NCBI GenBank assembly: GCA_016218725.1
Contig: JACRDB010000095.1
Coordinates: 18,219 to 82,218 of the forward strand
DNA: 64,000 nt
Source of the DNA: Deltaproteobacteria bacterium
GTDB taxonomy: Bacteria; Myxococcota_A; Polyangia; Polyangiales; Ga0077539
Reading direction: 5' to 3'
Shown: piece after piece, positions 7,017 to 15,746 of the stretch
Layout: each line of letters opens with the position of its first letter
How positions within the stretch are numbered: position 1 is the stretch's first letter
Position numbers and translations under genes: made by a program
Notes under the pieces: generated by a model
What the model saw: only the letters and a program-made list of their open reading frames with translations
What the model was told of the DNA's origin: nothing
The model's database searches: none

Positions 7017-8774
7017 TCAGGGCTCCGTGGGGGGGCGGGCGAGGCGGTAGGTCCCGGGGCCGTCGCCGACGGCGCGGATGGCGAGGGTGTAGCGCTCCCA
7101 GGCCTCGGGGTCCTGGAGGAGCTGGCCGACCTCGTCGAGGATGGCGAAGAGCGTGGGCAGGGCGTCCAGCGAGGGGTAGCGCGCGCGGAGCGTGTCCAGC
7201 TCCACCCTGCGGGCGTCCAGGGCGACGCGGGCGGCGGCGCGGGTGGCCCACTGGCTGAGCCCGAGGACCGCGAAGAAATCCCGCTGCTCGCCGGCCTCCA
7301 GGAGGGCCCTCACGCGCGTGCGCTCGGCCCCGAGGGGCCCGGCCCGGGCGGGGTCCGCCTCGTGGGCGGGCCCCTCGGCCCGCAGGAGCTGTAGCCAGAA
7401 GAGCGCCGCCAGCGCCGGGAGGACGCCCTCGCCGTGGGCCCGCAGGAGCTGGGCCACGAGGGTGCCCTTGGCGGCCAGGGCCGCGGCGCGCTCGGCGGGC
7501 GTCAGGGGCAGGGGCAGGAGCGCCGCGGGGTCGCCCCGGAGCGTGACCGAGGCGCCGTCACCACCCAGGACGTTGTACGCCTCCGCGGGCTCGATGCGCA
7601 CCCGGGCCCCCTGGAGGAGCAGCGCGTCCAGCGCGCGGGTGGACAGCGGGATGCCCATGGAGGTCTCCAGGCCTCGCATCTCCCAGGCGACGCCCTCCAG
7701 GCACAGGAGGTCGTACACCAGCTCCTGGGCCACGCGGGCGAGCGCCAGGGTGAGGGCGTCCGGGGCGATGTAGCCTCGGGCCGCGAGCACCGCCGCGCCG
7801 CGAGGGCCCGCGTCCAGCGGCACCGCCGCGAAGCGCGCGGCCTCCCGGGGCACATACCCGAGGCGCACCAGGAGGGGCCCGATCTGGTCCTCGGCGCGGC
7901 TGCTGCGCAGGGCCAGGAGGTGCCCGCCGGAGAGGGCCAGGGACCAGTCCACGTTGCCCCGAGGGTCATGGAGGGCCAGCACCCCGGTGGCGCGCACCCT
8001 GGACGCCGCGGCCAGGAGCACCGCCGTGCCGAAGCGCCCGAGGACCCCCGAGAGGCGCAGGTCCCCGTCCACCGGCAGGGGGCTGAGCACCGGCGTCGGC
8101 GGCGAGGAGTGCAAGGGTCCCATGCGACGCCCGAGGGTCACCTGCGACGCCGGGCGCTCCACCGCGGTGAGGGTGTTCTCGTCGCCAAAGGCGTCCAGGG
8201 GCGCGTCCAGGGGCTCCAGGAGCTCCGGCGGGACCAGTTCGTCAATGGACTCGTCGGCGTTCATGGCCAGGTCCAGGCCGAGGTCCTCGCCGCCGGCGTC
8301 CAGCACCGCCGCGCGCAGGAGCGACGACAGGGGCCCCGACAGGCTCACCGGCGGCAGGCTGGAGCGCGACGAACGCCGCGGGGCGTCGCCCAGCGGGGGC
8401 CCCAGCGGCGCGGGCCCCGGCGAGGCCATGCTGGTGAGCGCCCGCAGCCGCGCGAGCACCTCCTCGGGCTTCACCGGCCGGGCCAGGAACACGTCCGCGC
8501 CGACCTCGATGGCCGCGGCGTCCGCGTCGCCAAGAATCACCGCGGGCACCGCCACCACGCCCTCCCGGCGGCGCAGGCTCTCCAGGGCCTTCAAGGCCCC
8601 CTCCCGGCTGGCGTCGAGCACCACGGCGTCGGGCGCGTCCGCGGGGTTGCCCGACGGCGGCAGCGGCACCACCAGGTACCCCGCCGTGGCGAGGGCACGC
8701 TCGATGGCGTTGTCGTGCTCCGACAAGGCCACTGCCACACGCGGGGCCGCGTGCCTTTGGAGGTCCAGGGTCAT
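7017..8774 (-). CDS. Receiver-like / DUF4388 protein with degenerate J-like C-terminus
   Basis: The 585-residue product starts at ATG 8774 (MTLDLQRHAAPRV). Residues 12-115 look like a response-regulator receiver: DAVVLDAS, AVILGDAD, FLARPVKPEEVLARL, with Arg where the conserved Lys usually lies. An acidic linker follows. A DUF4388 (PATAN-like) region begins near residue 225 with LSGVLGRFGTAVLL and continues through GGHLLALRSSRAEDQIGPLLV. The last 75 residues (FFAVLGLSQWAT...LLQDPEAWERYTLAI) resemble a J domain but lack HPD, so DnaK stimulation is unlikely. It is probably a signalling or scaffold protein. No signal peptide is seen. It ends a leftward gene run; the frame runs far upstream, but that is antisense shadow. 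Confidence 0.75.
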   Translation of the reverse strand: MTLDLQRHAAPRVAVALSEHDNAIERALATAGYLVVPLPPSGNPADAPDAVVLDASREGALKALESLRRREGVVAVPAVILGDADAAAIEVGADVFLARPVKPEEVLARLRALTSMASPGPAPLGPPLGDAPRRSSRSSLPPVSLSGPLSSLLRAAVLDAGGEDLGLDLAMNADESIDELVPPELLEPLDAPLDAFGDENTLTAVERPASQVTLGRRMGPLHSSPPTPVLSPLPVDGDLRLSGVLGRFGTAVLLAAASRVRATGVLALHDPRGNVDWSLALSGGHLLALRSSRAEDQIGPLLVRLGYVPREAARFAAVPLDAGPRGAAVLAARGYIAPDALTLALARVAQELVYDLLCLEGVAWEMRGLETSMGIPLSTRALDALLLQGARVRIEPAEAYNVLGGDGASVTLRGDPAALLPLPLTPAERAAALAAKGTLVAQLLRAHGEGVLPALAALFWLQLLRAEGPAHEADPARAGPLGAERTRVRALLEAGEQRDFFAVLGLSQWATRAAARVALDARRVELDTLRARYPSLDALPTLFAILDEVGQLLQDPEAWERYTLAIRAVGDGPGTYRLARPPTEP

Positions 8775-8866
8775 GACACAGTCCCCCCCAACGTATCGCA
8801 CTTCCGGCGCCCACCACCACAGGCACGAACACCCGAAGCGCTGCGGGGTCGACGCCGCAGTGGGAC

Positions 8867-11347
8867 CTACGGGAGCCCGAGGAGCCCTCGAAGGAAGGCG
8901 TCGTCTCCGAGCCTCCCCCGGAGGGCCTCGGCGCCGGGGAGGCTGGCCACCAGGGCCTCCAGGGCCCTGCGGGTGCGCGCGCCGGAGGAGGCCAGCCACG
9001 CCGCGGCCAGGGCCCGCGGGACCAGCTCCGGGGCCACCGGGTCGGCCTGGAGCGCCGCCAGGAGGGCCTCGACGGCCTTGCGCACCAGGGCCCCGTGGGT
9101 GGGGTCGGCGGTGCCCACCCCATGGGCCACGAGCTCTGTGAGGGCCTGGGTGGTGGTCTCCACGGCCCCCAGCGGGCGCCGGGCGGGCCAGAGCCCCGAG
9201 GCGTCCTGCTGGGCGAGCAGGGCCCCGGGATCGAAGGGCTCCTGAGGGACCAGGCAGGCCGACTCCTCCTCGAACGCCTCGGCATCGCACTCGGAGAAGC
9301 TGTCCCCGGCGCGCTGATCCAGCGGGGCATCCCCGGGCGCCTCGCGCCTTCGGGACGCCTCGCGCGCAAGCGCGGATGCGGATGCGGGCGCGGGCACGGG
9401 CGCGGGCGCGGAGAGCTTGTCTCGCCGGGCCTGCGGCGGAGGCGCTGCCTTCTTGAGCTTCCGGGAGGCAGGAGCCCGGCCGCCGCGGGCCGCACTGGAG
9501 CCTGCTGCCCCGGCGCCGAAGTCGTAGGCGCCGAGGAGCACGCGCTGGAGCTTCTGGAGGGTGCCCTGGGACCCCGCGGGGGCGGCCACGGGGACCACCC
9601 GGGTCTCCGGGAGGCCCGCCACCCGGCGCTCGCCCTCGCGGCGCTCCACCACTACGAAGGACGTATACCGCGAGGCGATGCCGTACTCCGTGGCCAGGGC
9701 CACGACGCGCTCCTGGAGGGCGCGGGCGCGGCGCGGGTCGCGGGTCTCCAGGGACTCCAGGTCGCGCACCCTCTCCCACGCCCAGAGCGCGGGCAGGCAA
9801 GGGTTTGCGCGCTCCGAGGGGAGCGTGACGGGCACCTCCAGGAGGAAGTCCCGACCGCCCAGGCGCCCGCGCAGCTCCAGGCGCCCCTCGGCGGGGGCGT
9901 CGTAGCGCCCGAGGACGGTCCAGGGCTCGCCGTCCACGAGGTCCGGCAGGGTGGCCGGGGCCAGGTCTTTGACGTCCAGGCCCACGAAGCGCGCGGTCAC
10001 CTGGGTGACCCTCGGGGCCACGGCGCGGGCGAACTGCGCGACGACCTTCTCGTCGATGCGCTCGCCGGGGTGGATGAACTCCACGGCCCCCTGGGTGGAG
10101 CGCGCGAGGGCCCTGAGGAGCGCGTCGCTCACCGCCGTCCCGATGCCAAAGGAGTACACCCGGGCGCTGCGCCTGGCGCCCAGGGCGGCCCGGAGGAGCT
10201 CGTCCTCGTTGGACACCTGGCCGTCGGTGAGGAGCACCACGACCCCGTCGGGCACCTGCCCGAGGGCGTCCGCCAGGGGCTCCAGGAGCTCGGTCCCGCC
10301 GCCCGCGCGCAGCCCCGCGACCCAGCGGTCCACGCTGCGCAGGGAGGCTCCATCGAAGGGCACCGGCGCGCGGGAGAACCACTTCGCGCTGGAGGAGAAA
10401 GCCACCACGTTGAAGCGGTCGCCCTCGCGCAGGTGCCGGAGGCACAACCGTAGCGCGGCGCGGGCCTCCTCGATGGCGCTGCCCTCCATGGACCCGGAGG
10501 TGTCCAGGGCGAAGACCACGTCCACGCGGGCGCTCTCGCGCTGGGTAGCCCACAGGTCCGGCACCACGCCGAAGGCCACCACGCCGGGCGCGTCCCCCGC
10601 GCGGTGGGCGGTCACCGTGGCGAAGGGCCCGTCCGCGGCGTCCCGCAGGAGCACCACCAGGTCCCGGTCCAGGGGCTCCGGGCGCGCCAGGCGCACGCGC
10701 ACCCGGCGGTCCTCGGTGTGGCACACGAGGGTGTGCGAAGGCGACTCGCACACGGCGCTGCGCCCCACGTCAAAGGTCATGTCCAGCGCGAGGGTGTAGG
10801 GCGCCTCCCCCTGCGGGGGCGACACCCGGTCGGCGTCCGGGACGCGGTCCGTGGGCTCCTGGGCGCCGTGGGCCGTGCGGTCCGGCCCCGGGGCGCCGGG
10901 CGTGTACCTCGGCGCCACCACCGTGGGGAGCATCCAGCGCAGGGCGCCCTCTTCACAGCGCACCCGCTGGAGGTACGTGAGCTCCAGCACCGTCTCCTCG
11001 CCAGGGAGCAGGTTGCCCACGGTGGCGGTGAACACGTTGTCCCGCTCCTGCTCTACCAATGCCGCCCCGTGCCCTTCGAGCACGGCGTCGTCGTAGGCCC
11101 GGAAGGCCGCCTCGCGCTCCTGCACCTCGGCCACCAGGGTGCGCCCCTGGCAGGTCATGGTGAAGCCCGCCAGCACGGCGTCCGCCGGGAGGGGAAAGGT
11201 GTACACCGCCTCCACGGGCCGCGCTCCGCGGTGCGCGTACCGTTGCCGCACCCGCACCCGGGCCAGGGCCCCGGCCACCTCGCCGGTGACCTCCACGCCC
11301 CGCAGGGGCACCTCACAGCCGTCCGTCGTCCACAGCCCTACGTTCAT
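8867..11347 (-). CDS. VIT and von Willebrand A domain protein
   Basis: The 826-residue product has an N-terminal VIT domain (residues about 1-130: VPLRGVEVTGEV, VEAVYTFPLPADA, REAAFRAYDDAV, GNLLPGEETVLELTY). Near residue 280 a VWA domain begins with DVVFALDTSGSMEG, an intact DxSGS metal-ion adhesion site, followed by VVLLTDGQVSNEDE. A low-complexity Ala/Pro linker lies near residues 600-700 and a helical C-terminus follows. No signal peptide is visible, so location is unclear. VIT-VWA proteins usually make metal-dependent protein contacts. ATG 11347 overlaps the stop of the MerR regulator (ATGA), so the two are probably co-transcribed. Confidence 0.85.
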   Translation of the reverse strand: MNVGLWTTDGCEVPLRGVEVTGEVAGALARVRVRQRYAHRGARPVEAVYTFPLPADAVLAGFTMTCQGRTLVAEVQEREAAFRAYDDAVLEGHGAALVEQERDNVFTATVGNLLPGEETVLELTYLQRVRCEEGALRWMLPTVVAPRYTPGAPGPDRTAHGAQEPTDRVPDADRVSPPQGEAPYTLALDMTFDVGRSAVCESPSHTLVCHTEDRRVRVRLARPEPLDRDLVVLLRDAADGPFATVTAHRAGDAPGVVAFGVVPDLWATQRESARVDVVFALDTSGSMEGSAIEEARAALRLCLRHLREGDRFNVVAFSSSAKWFSRAPVPFDGASLRSVDRWVAGLRAGGGTELLEPLADALGQVPDGVVVLLTDGQVSNEDELLRAALGARRSARVYSFGIGTAVSDALLRALARSTQGAVEFIHPGERIDEKVVAQFARAVAPRVTQVTARFVGLDVKDLAPATLPDLVDGEPWTVLGRYDAPAEGRLELRGRLGGRDFLLEVPVTLPSERANPCLPALWAWERVRDLESLETRDPRRARALQERVVALATEYGIASRYTSFVVVERREGERRVAGLPETRVVPVAAPAGSQGTLQKLQRVLLGAYDFGAGAAGSSAARGGRAPASRKLKKAAPPPQARRDKLSAPAPVPAPASASALAREASRRREAPGDAPLDQRAGDSFSECDAEAFEEESACLVPQEPFDPGALLAQQDASGLWPARRPLGAVETTTQALTELVAHGVGTADPTHGALVRKAVEALLAALQADPVAPELVPRALAAAWLASSGARTRRALEALVASLPGAEALRGRLGDDAFLRGLLGLP

Positions 11348-11841
11348 TGTCCGTCTCCTTTGTCGCGCGCGCCCCGCGCGACCTCCGCCAACAGGCGCTC
11401 CACCAGGGCCCGGGCCCCGGGGTCCGCCCCCTCGCTCACCCAGAGCTCCACCCCCGCCACCAGGCACCAGCGCGCCCAGCGCTCGGGGCTCCTCCCCGGA
11501 GGCTCCTCCGGGGTGTTCGTGCCACCCTCACTGTCGGGTTGTGCGTCGCCCTCCGTGGCCCGCTCCAGCAGGTCCTCATCGCTGGCCGCGGCCAGGGTCT
11601 CGGCCCCGGCCCGGTCCAGCACCGCCGCGATCCGGTCCAGCGGCACGAACAGCCGCTGGAACCGCCGGATGAGCACCAGCCGCGTCAGGTGCTCCGGGCC
11701 GTACAGCGTGTCCCGGCCGCGGAACACCGGCGGCGGCAGGAGCCCCCGCTGGACATAGTACCGCACCGTCCGGGGAGACACCCCCGCCTGCGCCGCCAGC
11801 GCCTCCAGCTTGTACCCGACCTCGTCGTCCGCCTTGTCCAC
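11344..11841 (-). CDS. MerR-family regulator
   Basis: The 165-residue product begins with a winged HTH of MerR type: KLEALAAQAGVSPRTVRYYVQRGLLPPPVFRGRD, then LTRLVLIRRFQRLFVPLDRIAAVL. The C-terminal half is acidic and then Arg/Glu rich with no conserved Cys or other obvious ligand site, so the signal it senses is unknown. GTG 11841 is the chosen start, with a G-rich ribosome site just before it. It overlaps the VIT-VWA gene by 4 bases and most likely controls that gene and itself through the dyad at 11868-11886. Confidence 0.85.
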   Translation of the reverse strand: MDKADDEVGYKLEALAAQAGVSPRTVRYYVQRGLLPPPVFRGRDTLYGPEHLTRLVLIRRFQRLFVPLDRIAAVLDRAGAETLAAASDEDLLERATEGDAQPDSEGGTNTPEEPPGRSPERWARWCLVAGVELWVSEGADPGARALVERLLAEVARGARDKGDGQ

Positions 11842-11867
11842 CCCCCCACCATGACACCCGCCACCAT

Positions 11868-11886
11868 AACTGTCAAGTAGACAGTT
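11868..11886. promoter_or_regulatory. Perfect 7+5+7 dyad upstream of the MerR gene
   Basis: AACTGTC-AAGTA-GACAGTT is a perfect 7-base inverted repeat with a 5-base spacer. Reading leftward it contains a TTGACA -35 element (11871-11876); the matching -10 is weak (CATGGT at 11848-11853). It overlaps the stop codon of the DUF167 gene and lies 27 bases from the MerR start, a good place for an autoregulatory operator. Confidence 0.5.
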
Positions 11887-12190
11887 AACCGAGTTTTGCC
11901 AGCACCTCTTCTGGGGAGAGGCCCTGGACCTCGACGGTCTTGTTCCGCCCCCGGGCGCCCTGGACCAGGGTCACGCAGCGCCGAGGGACCCCGAGGACCC
12001 CGGCCAGGAGGTCCACCAACGCCCGGTTGGCTTCTCCCTCCACGGGCGGCGCCGTGAGGGCCACCTTGAGCACCGCCTCCCCGTCGATCACGACCACGCC
12101 CTCGACGCGCTCCCTGGAGGCGCGGGGCTGGGCCCGCACCCCGAAGCGCACGCCCCCGCCGTCCGCCAGGTGGAGCGTGAGCGCCGTCAC
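11885..12190 (-). CDS. DUF167 (YggU) family protein
   Basis: The 101-residue protein matches the DUF167/YggU family in length and pattern: VRAQPRASRERVEGV, LKVALTAPPVEGEANRALVDLLAGVLGV, VTLVQGARGRNKTVEVQG. The family is widespread and small; its function is not established. ATG 12190 overlaps the upstream methyltransferase stop (ATGA). Confidence 0.88.
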   Translation of the reverse strand: MTALTLHLADGGGVRFGVRAQPRASRERVEGVVVIDGEAVLKVALTAPPVEGEANRALVDLLAGVLGVPRRCVTLVQGARGRNKTVEVQGLSPEEVLAKLG

Positions 12191-12975
12191 CGCCGCCGCG
12201 CGGTGTACACCGCCTCCGTGGCGTCGTCGGTGAGCGCCCCGCCGTGGAAGTCCCCGTGGACGCTCTCCAGCGCGAAGCCCGTAGCCTCCAGGAGGAGCTT
12301 CACCTCCATGGAGAAGAGCATCCGGTGCGTGAGCACGGTCTCGTACGGGGGCGTCCCGTCCTCCGGCACGAAGCGAAAGGTCACCGTCTGCACCTGGGTC
12401 GTGGGGTCGTAGTGGTAGCGCTCGCTGTAGGCTACCTTGCAGCCGAGCGTGGGGTGCCGGAAGGGCGGCACCGCGTAGGCGTGGCCTGGGTCCCGCAGGA
12501 GCTCCCGCAGCTGCGGCACCCGCACGTCAAAGACAAAGCGCCCGCCGCGCGAGAGGTGCTTCCCCACCGCGCGGAAGCACCCGAGGAGCTCCGACGGTTC
12601 ATACAGGTGCAGGAGCGCGTTGAAGGGCGCCAGCACCACCTTGAAGCTCCGGTCCAGGGCGAAGCGACGGAAATCCCCTCGCCGCAGGGAGAGCCTCCCC
12701 CGCGGCACCCCTCGTTCCTTCGCATGCGCTCGCGCCTGGCGGAGCATCGCCGTCGACGCGTCGAGGCCCGTCACCGCGTGGCCATCGAGCGCCAGGGGCA
12801 CGCTCACGCGCCCGGAGCCCGCGCCCAGCTCCAGGATCGGCCCCCCGTGGGCGCGGGCCACCGCGCGGTAGAACGCCACGTCGTCCACCCGGCGGCGGTA
12901 GCTGTGGTCGTAGTATGTCGGGTCCAGGTAGTGCTCGACCGCCCCGCGGTCCAGCGCGCGCCCGCGGGGGCTCAT
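12187..12975 (-). CDS. Class I SAM-dependent methyltransferase
   Basis: The 262-residue product has the Rossmann methyltransferase blocks ILELGAGSGRVSVPLALDGHAVTGLDAS, then RRGDFRRFALDRSFKVVLAPFNALLHL and LSRGGRFVFDVRVP. The C-terminal part has beta strands (VQTVTFRFV, TVLTHRMLF, LLLEATGF) typical of small-molecule methyltransferases. The substrate cannot be named. ATG 12975 overlaps the upstream gene by ATGA; the N-terminal motif VEHYLDPTYYDHSYRRR is shared by many members of this group. Confidence 0.82.
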   Translation of the reverse strand: MSPRGRALDRGAVEHYLDPTYYDHSYRRRVDDVAFYRAVARAHGGPILELGAGSGRVSVPLALDGHAVTGLDASTAMLRQARAHAKERGVPRGRLSLRRGDFRRFALDRSFKVVLAPFNALLHLYEPSELLGCFRAVGKHLSRGGRFVFDVRVPQLRELLRDPGHAYAVPPFRHPTLGCKVAYSERYHYDPTTQVQTVTFRFVPEDGTPPYETVLTHRMLFSMEVKLLLEATGFALESVHGDFHGGALTDDATEAVYTARRR

Positions 12976-13559
12976 GGCGACACCCGGATCCCCGCGTCGC
13001 CCACCCGCCCGGGCTGCCAGCGGGAGACCTTCCACGCCCCGTCCACCAGCTCCAGCTCCAGCACCTGCTCCCGACGGCTCTCCACCTGACGCCCGTCGGG
13101 AGAGCTCCCGTGGGCGTGGATCTCTCCCCGCACCTCCCGCCGTGGGAGGCCCCCGTCCGGCGCCTCGAGGTCCGTCACCCGCACCCGCTCGAAGTCAAAC
13201 ACCGCCGCGTGGGCCACCACCTGCACCTGCCGCATCTGCTCGCGCTCCTCGGGTGTGAGCGTCTGGGCCTGCGCGAGGTTGCGCTCGCAGCGCGCGCGCA
13301 TCGCCCCCGTGGACAGCTCCCTCGCGTCCTCGTAGTGGCCCCGCCACCACAGCCGCAGGAAGGCCTCGGACACCGCCGCGGGGGACCCCGGCGCGAAGTG
13401 ACTCGTCTCGTCCACCGCGGGGCGCAGGTCCTCGGGCCTCGGCGCGAAGTGCGTCCCCCGGTCCCCCGCAGTCCCCGACGGACGCGTGGACCACAGGAGC
13501 ACCGCCGCGGTCCCCAGGATCGACACTCCCGCCAGAGCCCCCAGCCTCGCTCGCTTCAC
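12972..13559 (-). CDS. Membrane-anchored protein of unknown function
   Basis: I do not recognise this 195-residue protein. An N-terminal segment (RARLGALAGVSILGTAAVLLW) looks like a signal anchor. The rest is soluble, with AAVSEAFLRLWWRGHYEDAREL followed by a strand-rich end (QVLELELVDGAWKVSRWQPG). That pattern resembles NTF2-like or DUF4878 periplasmic domains, in which a helix pair precedes a curved sheet. The start is GTG 13559, which overlaps the HAD gene stop as GTGA; GTG 13562 is one codon longer. Confidence 0.65.
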   Translation of the reverse strand: MKRARLGALAGVSILGTAAVLLWSTRPSGTAGDRGTHFAPRPEDLRPAVDETSHFAPGSPAAVSEAFLRLWWRGHYEDARELSTGAMRARCERNLAQAQTLTPEEREQMRQVQVVAHAAVFDFERVRVTDLEAPDGGLPRREVRGEIHAHGSSPDGRQVESRREQVLELELVDGAWKVSRWQPGRVGDAGIRVSP

Positions 13560-14350
13560 CACAGCACCTCCCCGCGCGCGCCCAGCACCGCCCTCGCCAC
13601 CTCCACAAAGCCCTCGCCCGCCCCCCCCTCGGTGGTGAACGGCGGCATGGTCATCCTCCCCGTGTATGCCTCCACCCCCCGAACTCCCACCGCCAGCGCC
13701 AACGCCCCAAAGGGCCCCGCGTCATTCGGGCTGTCTCCCACATACACCCACTTTGTAGGGAGCTGTGTGGAATCCAGGCCCAGGTCCTGGAGGGCCCGTT
13801 GGAGGCCCAGGACCTTGTCCGGGGCCTCCACGGAGACGTGCATGTGCACGCTGCTGGCGATGGCGTGGAGGCCCTGGGCGCGCACCCACGCGCATGCCTC
13901 GTCCACCACGGGACGAGGGACCCGGGCGCGCTCTCCCACGTCCAGGGCCACGTCCGTGGCCCTCACGGTCCAGTCCTCCACGCGACGGAGCACCGGGAAG
14001 CGCGCGGAGAGCGTTGCCACCAGCGCGTCGAGGGTCCGGCGCTGGGCGTCTCGGGTGGGGGCATCGCACCGGAACGCCGCGCGCACGCCCGAGGCTTCCC
14101 GCAGGACCCACGCGGCGCCGTTCTCCGCCACCACGGCGCGCACCGGGAGGAGCCTGGCGAGCACCTCGGCCCAGCCCACCGGGCGCCCCGTCGCCAGCAC
14201 CACGGGCACCCCCGCCCGCGAGAGCGCGTGGAGGGCAACGACCGCCTCGGGGTGCAGCGCCCCGTGGACCGTGAGCGTGTCATCGAGGTCCGAGGCCACG
14301 CCAAGGACCTCCGCGAGAGCGTTCGCGGGGAGCGCCGTGAAGGGACGCAT
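13556..14350 (-). CDS. HAD-superfamily phosphatase (Cof / MPGP type)
   Basis: The 264-residue product has HAD motif I SDLDDTLTVHG with both Asp residues, motif II VLATGRPVGW, a cap region with SSVHMHVSVEAPDKVLGLQ carrying the motif III Lys, and motif IV YVGDSPNDAGPFG. The order and cap type fit the Cof or mannosyl-3-phosphoglycerate phosphatase group, which dephosphorylates small sugar phosphates; the true substrate is unknown. ATG 14350 shares one base with the upstream stop (TGATG), so translation is likely coupled to the RlmI-like gene. Confidence 0.82.
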   Translation of the reverse strand: MRPFTALPANALAEVLGVASDLDDTLTVHGALHPEAVVALHALSRAGVPVVLATGRPVGWAEVLARLLPVRAVVAENGAAWVLREASGVRAAFRCDAPTRDAQRRTLDALVATLSARFPVLRRVEDWTVRATDVALDVGERARVPRPVVDEACAWVRAQGLHAIASSVHMHVSVEAPDKVLGLQRALQDLGLDSTQLPTKWVYVGDSPNDAGPFGALALAVGVRGVEAYTGRMTMPPFTTEGGAGEGFVEVARAVLGARGEVLW

Positions 14351-15543
14351 CACCACACCCTCACCGTGGCGCACTTGAGGTATGCGGCCTCCGGGAAGGC
14401 CACCGGCACCGGGTGGTCTCCTCCCGCGCCTGAAAGGGACACCAGGGATCCCTCTCGCCCCGCGTCCCGCAGCCCCGAGGCCACCGCGCGCTGGAAGGCC
14501 ACCGCGTCCACGGAGCCCGAGCAGGAGCACGCCACCAGCCAGCCGCCGGACGCCACCCTCCGGGCGCCCGCGCCCACCGTGGCGCGGTAGCGCTCCAGCG
14601 CCCGGGGCACCTCCCGGGCGCTCCGGGCGAGCTTCGGGGGGTCCAGCACCACCACGTCGTAGCGGTCTTCACGGTCCAGCGCTTCAAGCACCTTGAACAC
14701 GTCCCCTCGCGTGAAGCGCACGCGGTCGGTGAGCTCCAGGGCCTCGACCCTCCTCTGCCCGACCTCCACCGCGCGGGCCCCGGAGTCCACGCAGAGCACC
14801 TCCCGGGCGCCCCCCAGCGCCGCCGTGAGCCCGAAGCCCCCCACGTACGAGAAGGCGTCCAGCACGCGTCCCCCGCGCGCCAGCGACGCCACCCTCGCGC
14901 GGTTGTCCCGCTGATCGAAGTAGTAGCCCGTCTTCTGGCCGCCCTCGTCGGTGCCCGGGAGCCCCAGGGCCCAGGGCACGCCGTTCTCCAGGAAGACCAG
15001 TCCCTCCGCGGCCCCGCGCCGCAGGCCCCCGGGGGACACAATGCCCTCGGGCCGCTGGGCCGGGCCGCTCGGCACCTCCACCACGGCGGTGGCCCCCGTC
15101 ACCTCGGAGACCGCGTCCAGGACAAGCTCCTCGCGGGCCTTCATCCCCGCGGTAAGAAACTGCACGCAGGCCACCGCGCCATAGACGTCCACCACCAGCC
15201 CCGCGAGGCCGTCGCCCTCGGCGTTCACCGCGCGGTAGCCCGTGGTGTCCGCCCGCGGGAGCCCGAGGGCCCTGCGCAGCGCCAGGGCCGCCGTGAGCCT
15301 CCTGCGGAAGAACGCGCCATCGAGCGCCTCCTCCGGGTCCCGCGTGAGGAGCCTCACGGGCAACGCGCTGCCCGGGGAGTAGTAACCCCGCCCCAGGGCG
15401 TTGCCCCGAGGGTCGTAGAGCAGCACCTCGTCGCCCGCCTGCGGCGCGCCCGAGAGCCTCTCGATGGCCTGCGCGAACACCCACGGGTGCCCCGCCCACA
15501 CGGGCTGCACCGACCCCGCCCGAAGGTGCACGCCCGCCGTCAT
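14350..15543 (-). CDS. RlmI-like class I rRNA methyltransferase
   Basis: The 397-residue product has an N-terminal PUA domain (AGHPWVFAQAIERLSG, VLLYDPRGNALGRGYYSP), a middle EEHEE-like region (NAEGDGLAGLVVDVYG, FLENGVPWALGLPGTDEGGQKTGYYFDQRDNR split over two strands), and a Rossmann domain with VLDAFSYVGGFGL, RFTRGDVFKVLE and VVLDPPKLARS. The DPPK motif is the RlmI/RlmL-N type, which methylates a cytosine at C5 in 23S rRNA in E. coli. The last Cys-containing block ACSCSG supports a 5-methylcytosine enzyme. The exact target here is inferred. Confidence 0.85.
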   Translation of the reverse strand: MTAGVHLRAGSVQPVWAGHPWVFAQAIERLSGAPQAGDEVLLYDPRGNALGRGYYSPGSALPVRLLTRDPEEALDGAFFRRRLTAALALRRALGLPRADTTGYRAVNAEGDGLAGLVVDVYGAVACVQFLTAGMKAREELVLDAVSEVTGATAVVEVPSGPAQRPEGIVSPGGLRRGAAEGLVFLENGVPWALGLPGTDEGGQKTGYYFDQRDNRARVASLARGGRVLDAFSYVGGFGLTAALGGAREVLCVDSGARAVEVGQRRVEALELTDRVRFTRGDVFKVLEALDREDRYDVVVLDPPKLARSAREVPRALERYRATVGAGARRVASGGWLVACSCSGSVDAVAFQRAVASGLRDAGREGSLVSLSGAGGDHPVPVAFPEAAYLKCATVRVW

Positions 15544-15746
15544 CGCCTCGGCCCTCTACCCGACGGCCCCTCCCCTGGCAACACCGACGCACCGGTGGGC
15601 CGCACCAGGGCCTTGACACCCGTGGTGGGAGTGGCTTCCTCTGGCGGGCGCGAGGACGCTCCCAGGTCACCGGGCGCGAGGTGTGCTCTGGATCCCCACA
15701 CCCCTGTGACGCCCCGCGGCCCTCGCCCGAAGGGAGCTTGAGCGCT

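Noticed and set aside
7017..10751. A 1244-codon minus-strand frame
   Set aside because: Only the part from ATG 8774 downstream fits a protein. The upstream part is the antisense-phase shadow of the VIT-VWA gene, with Arg/Gly/Pro-rich junk.
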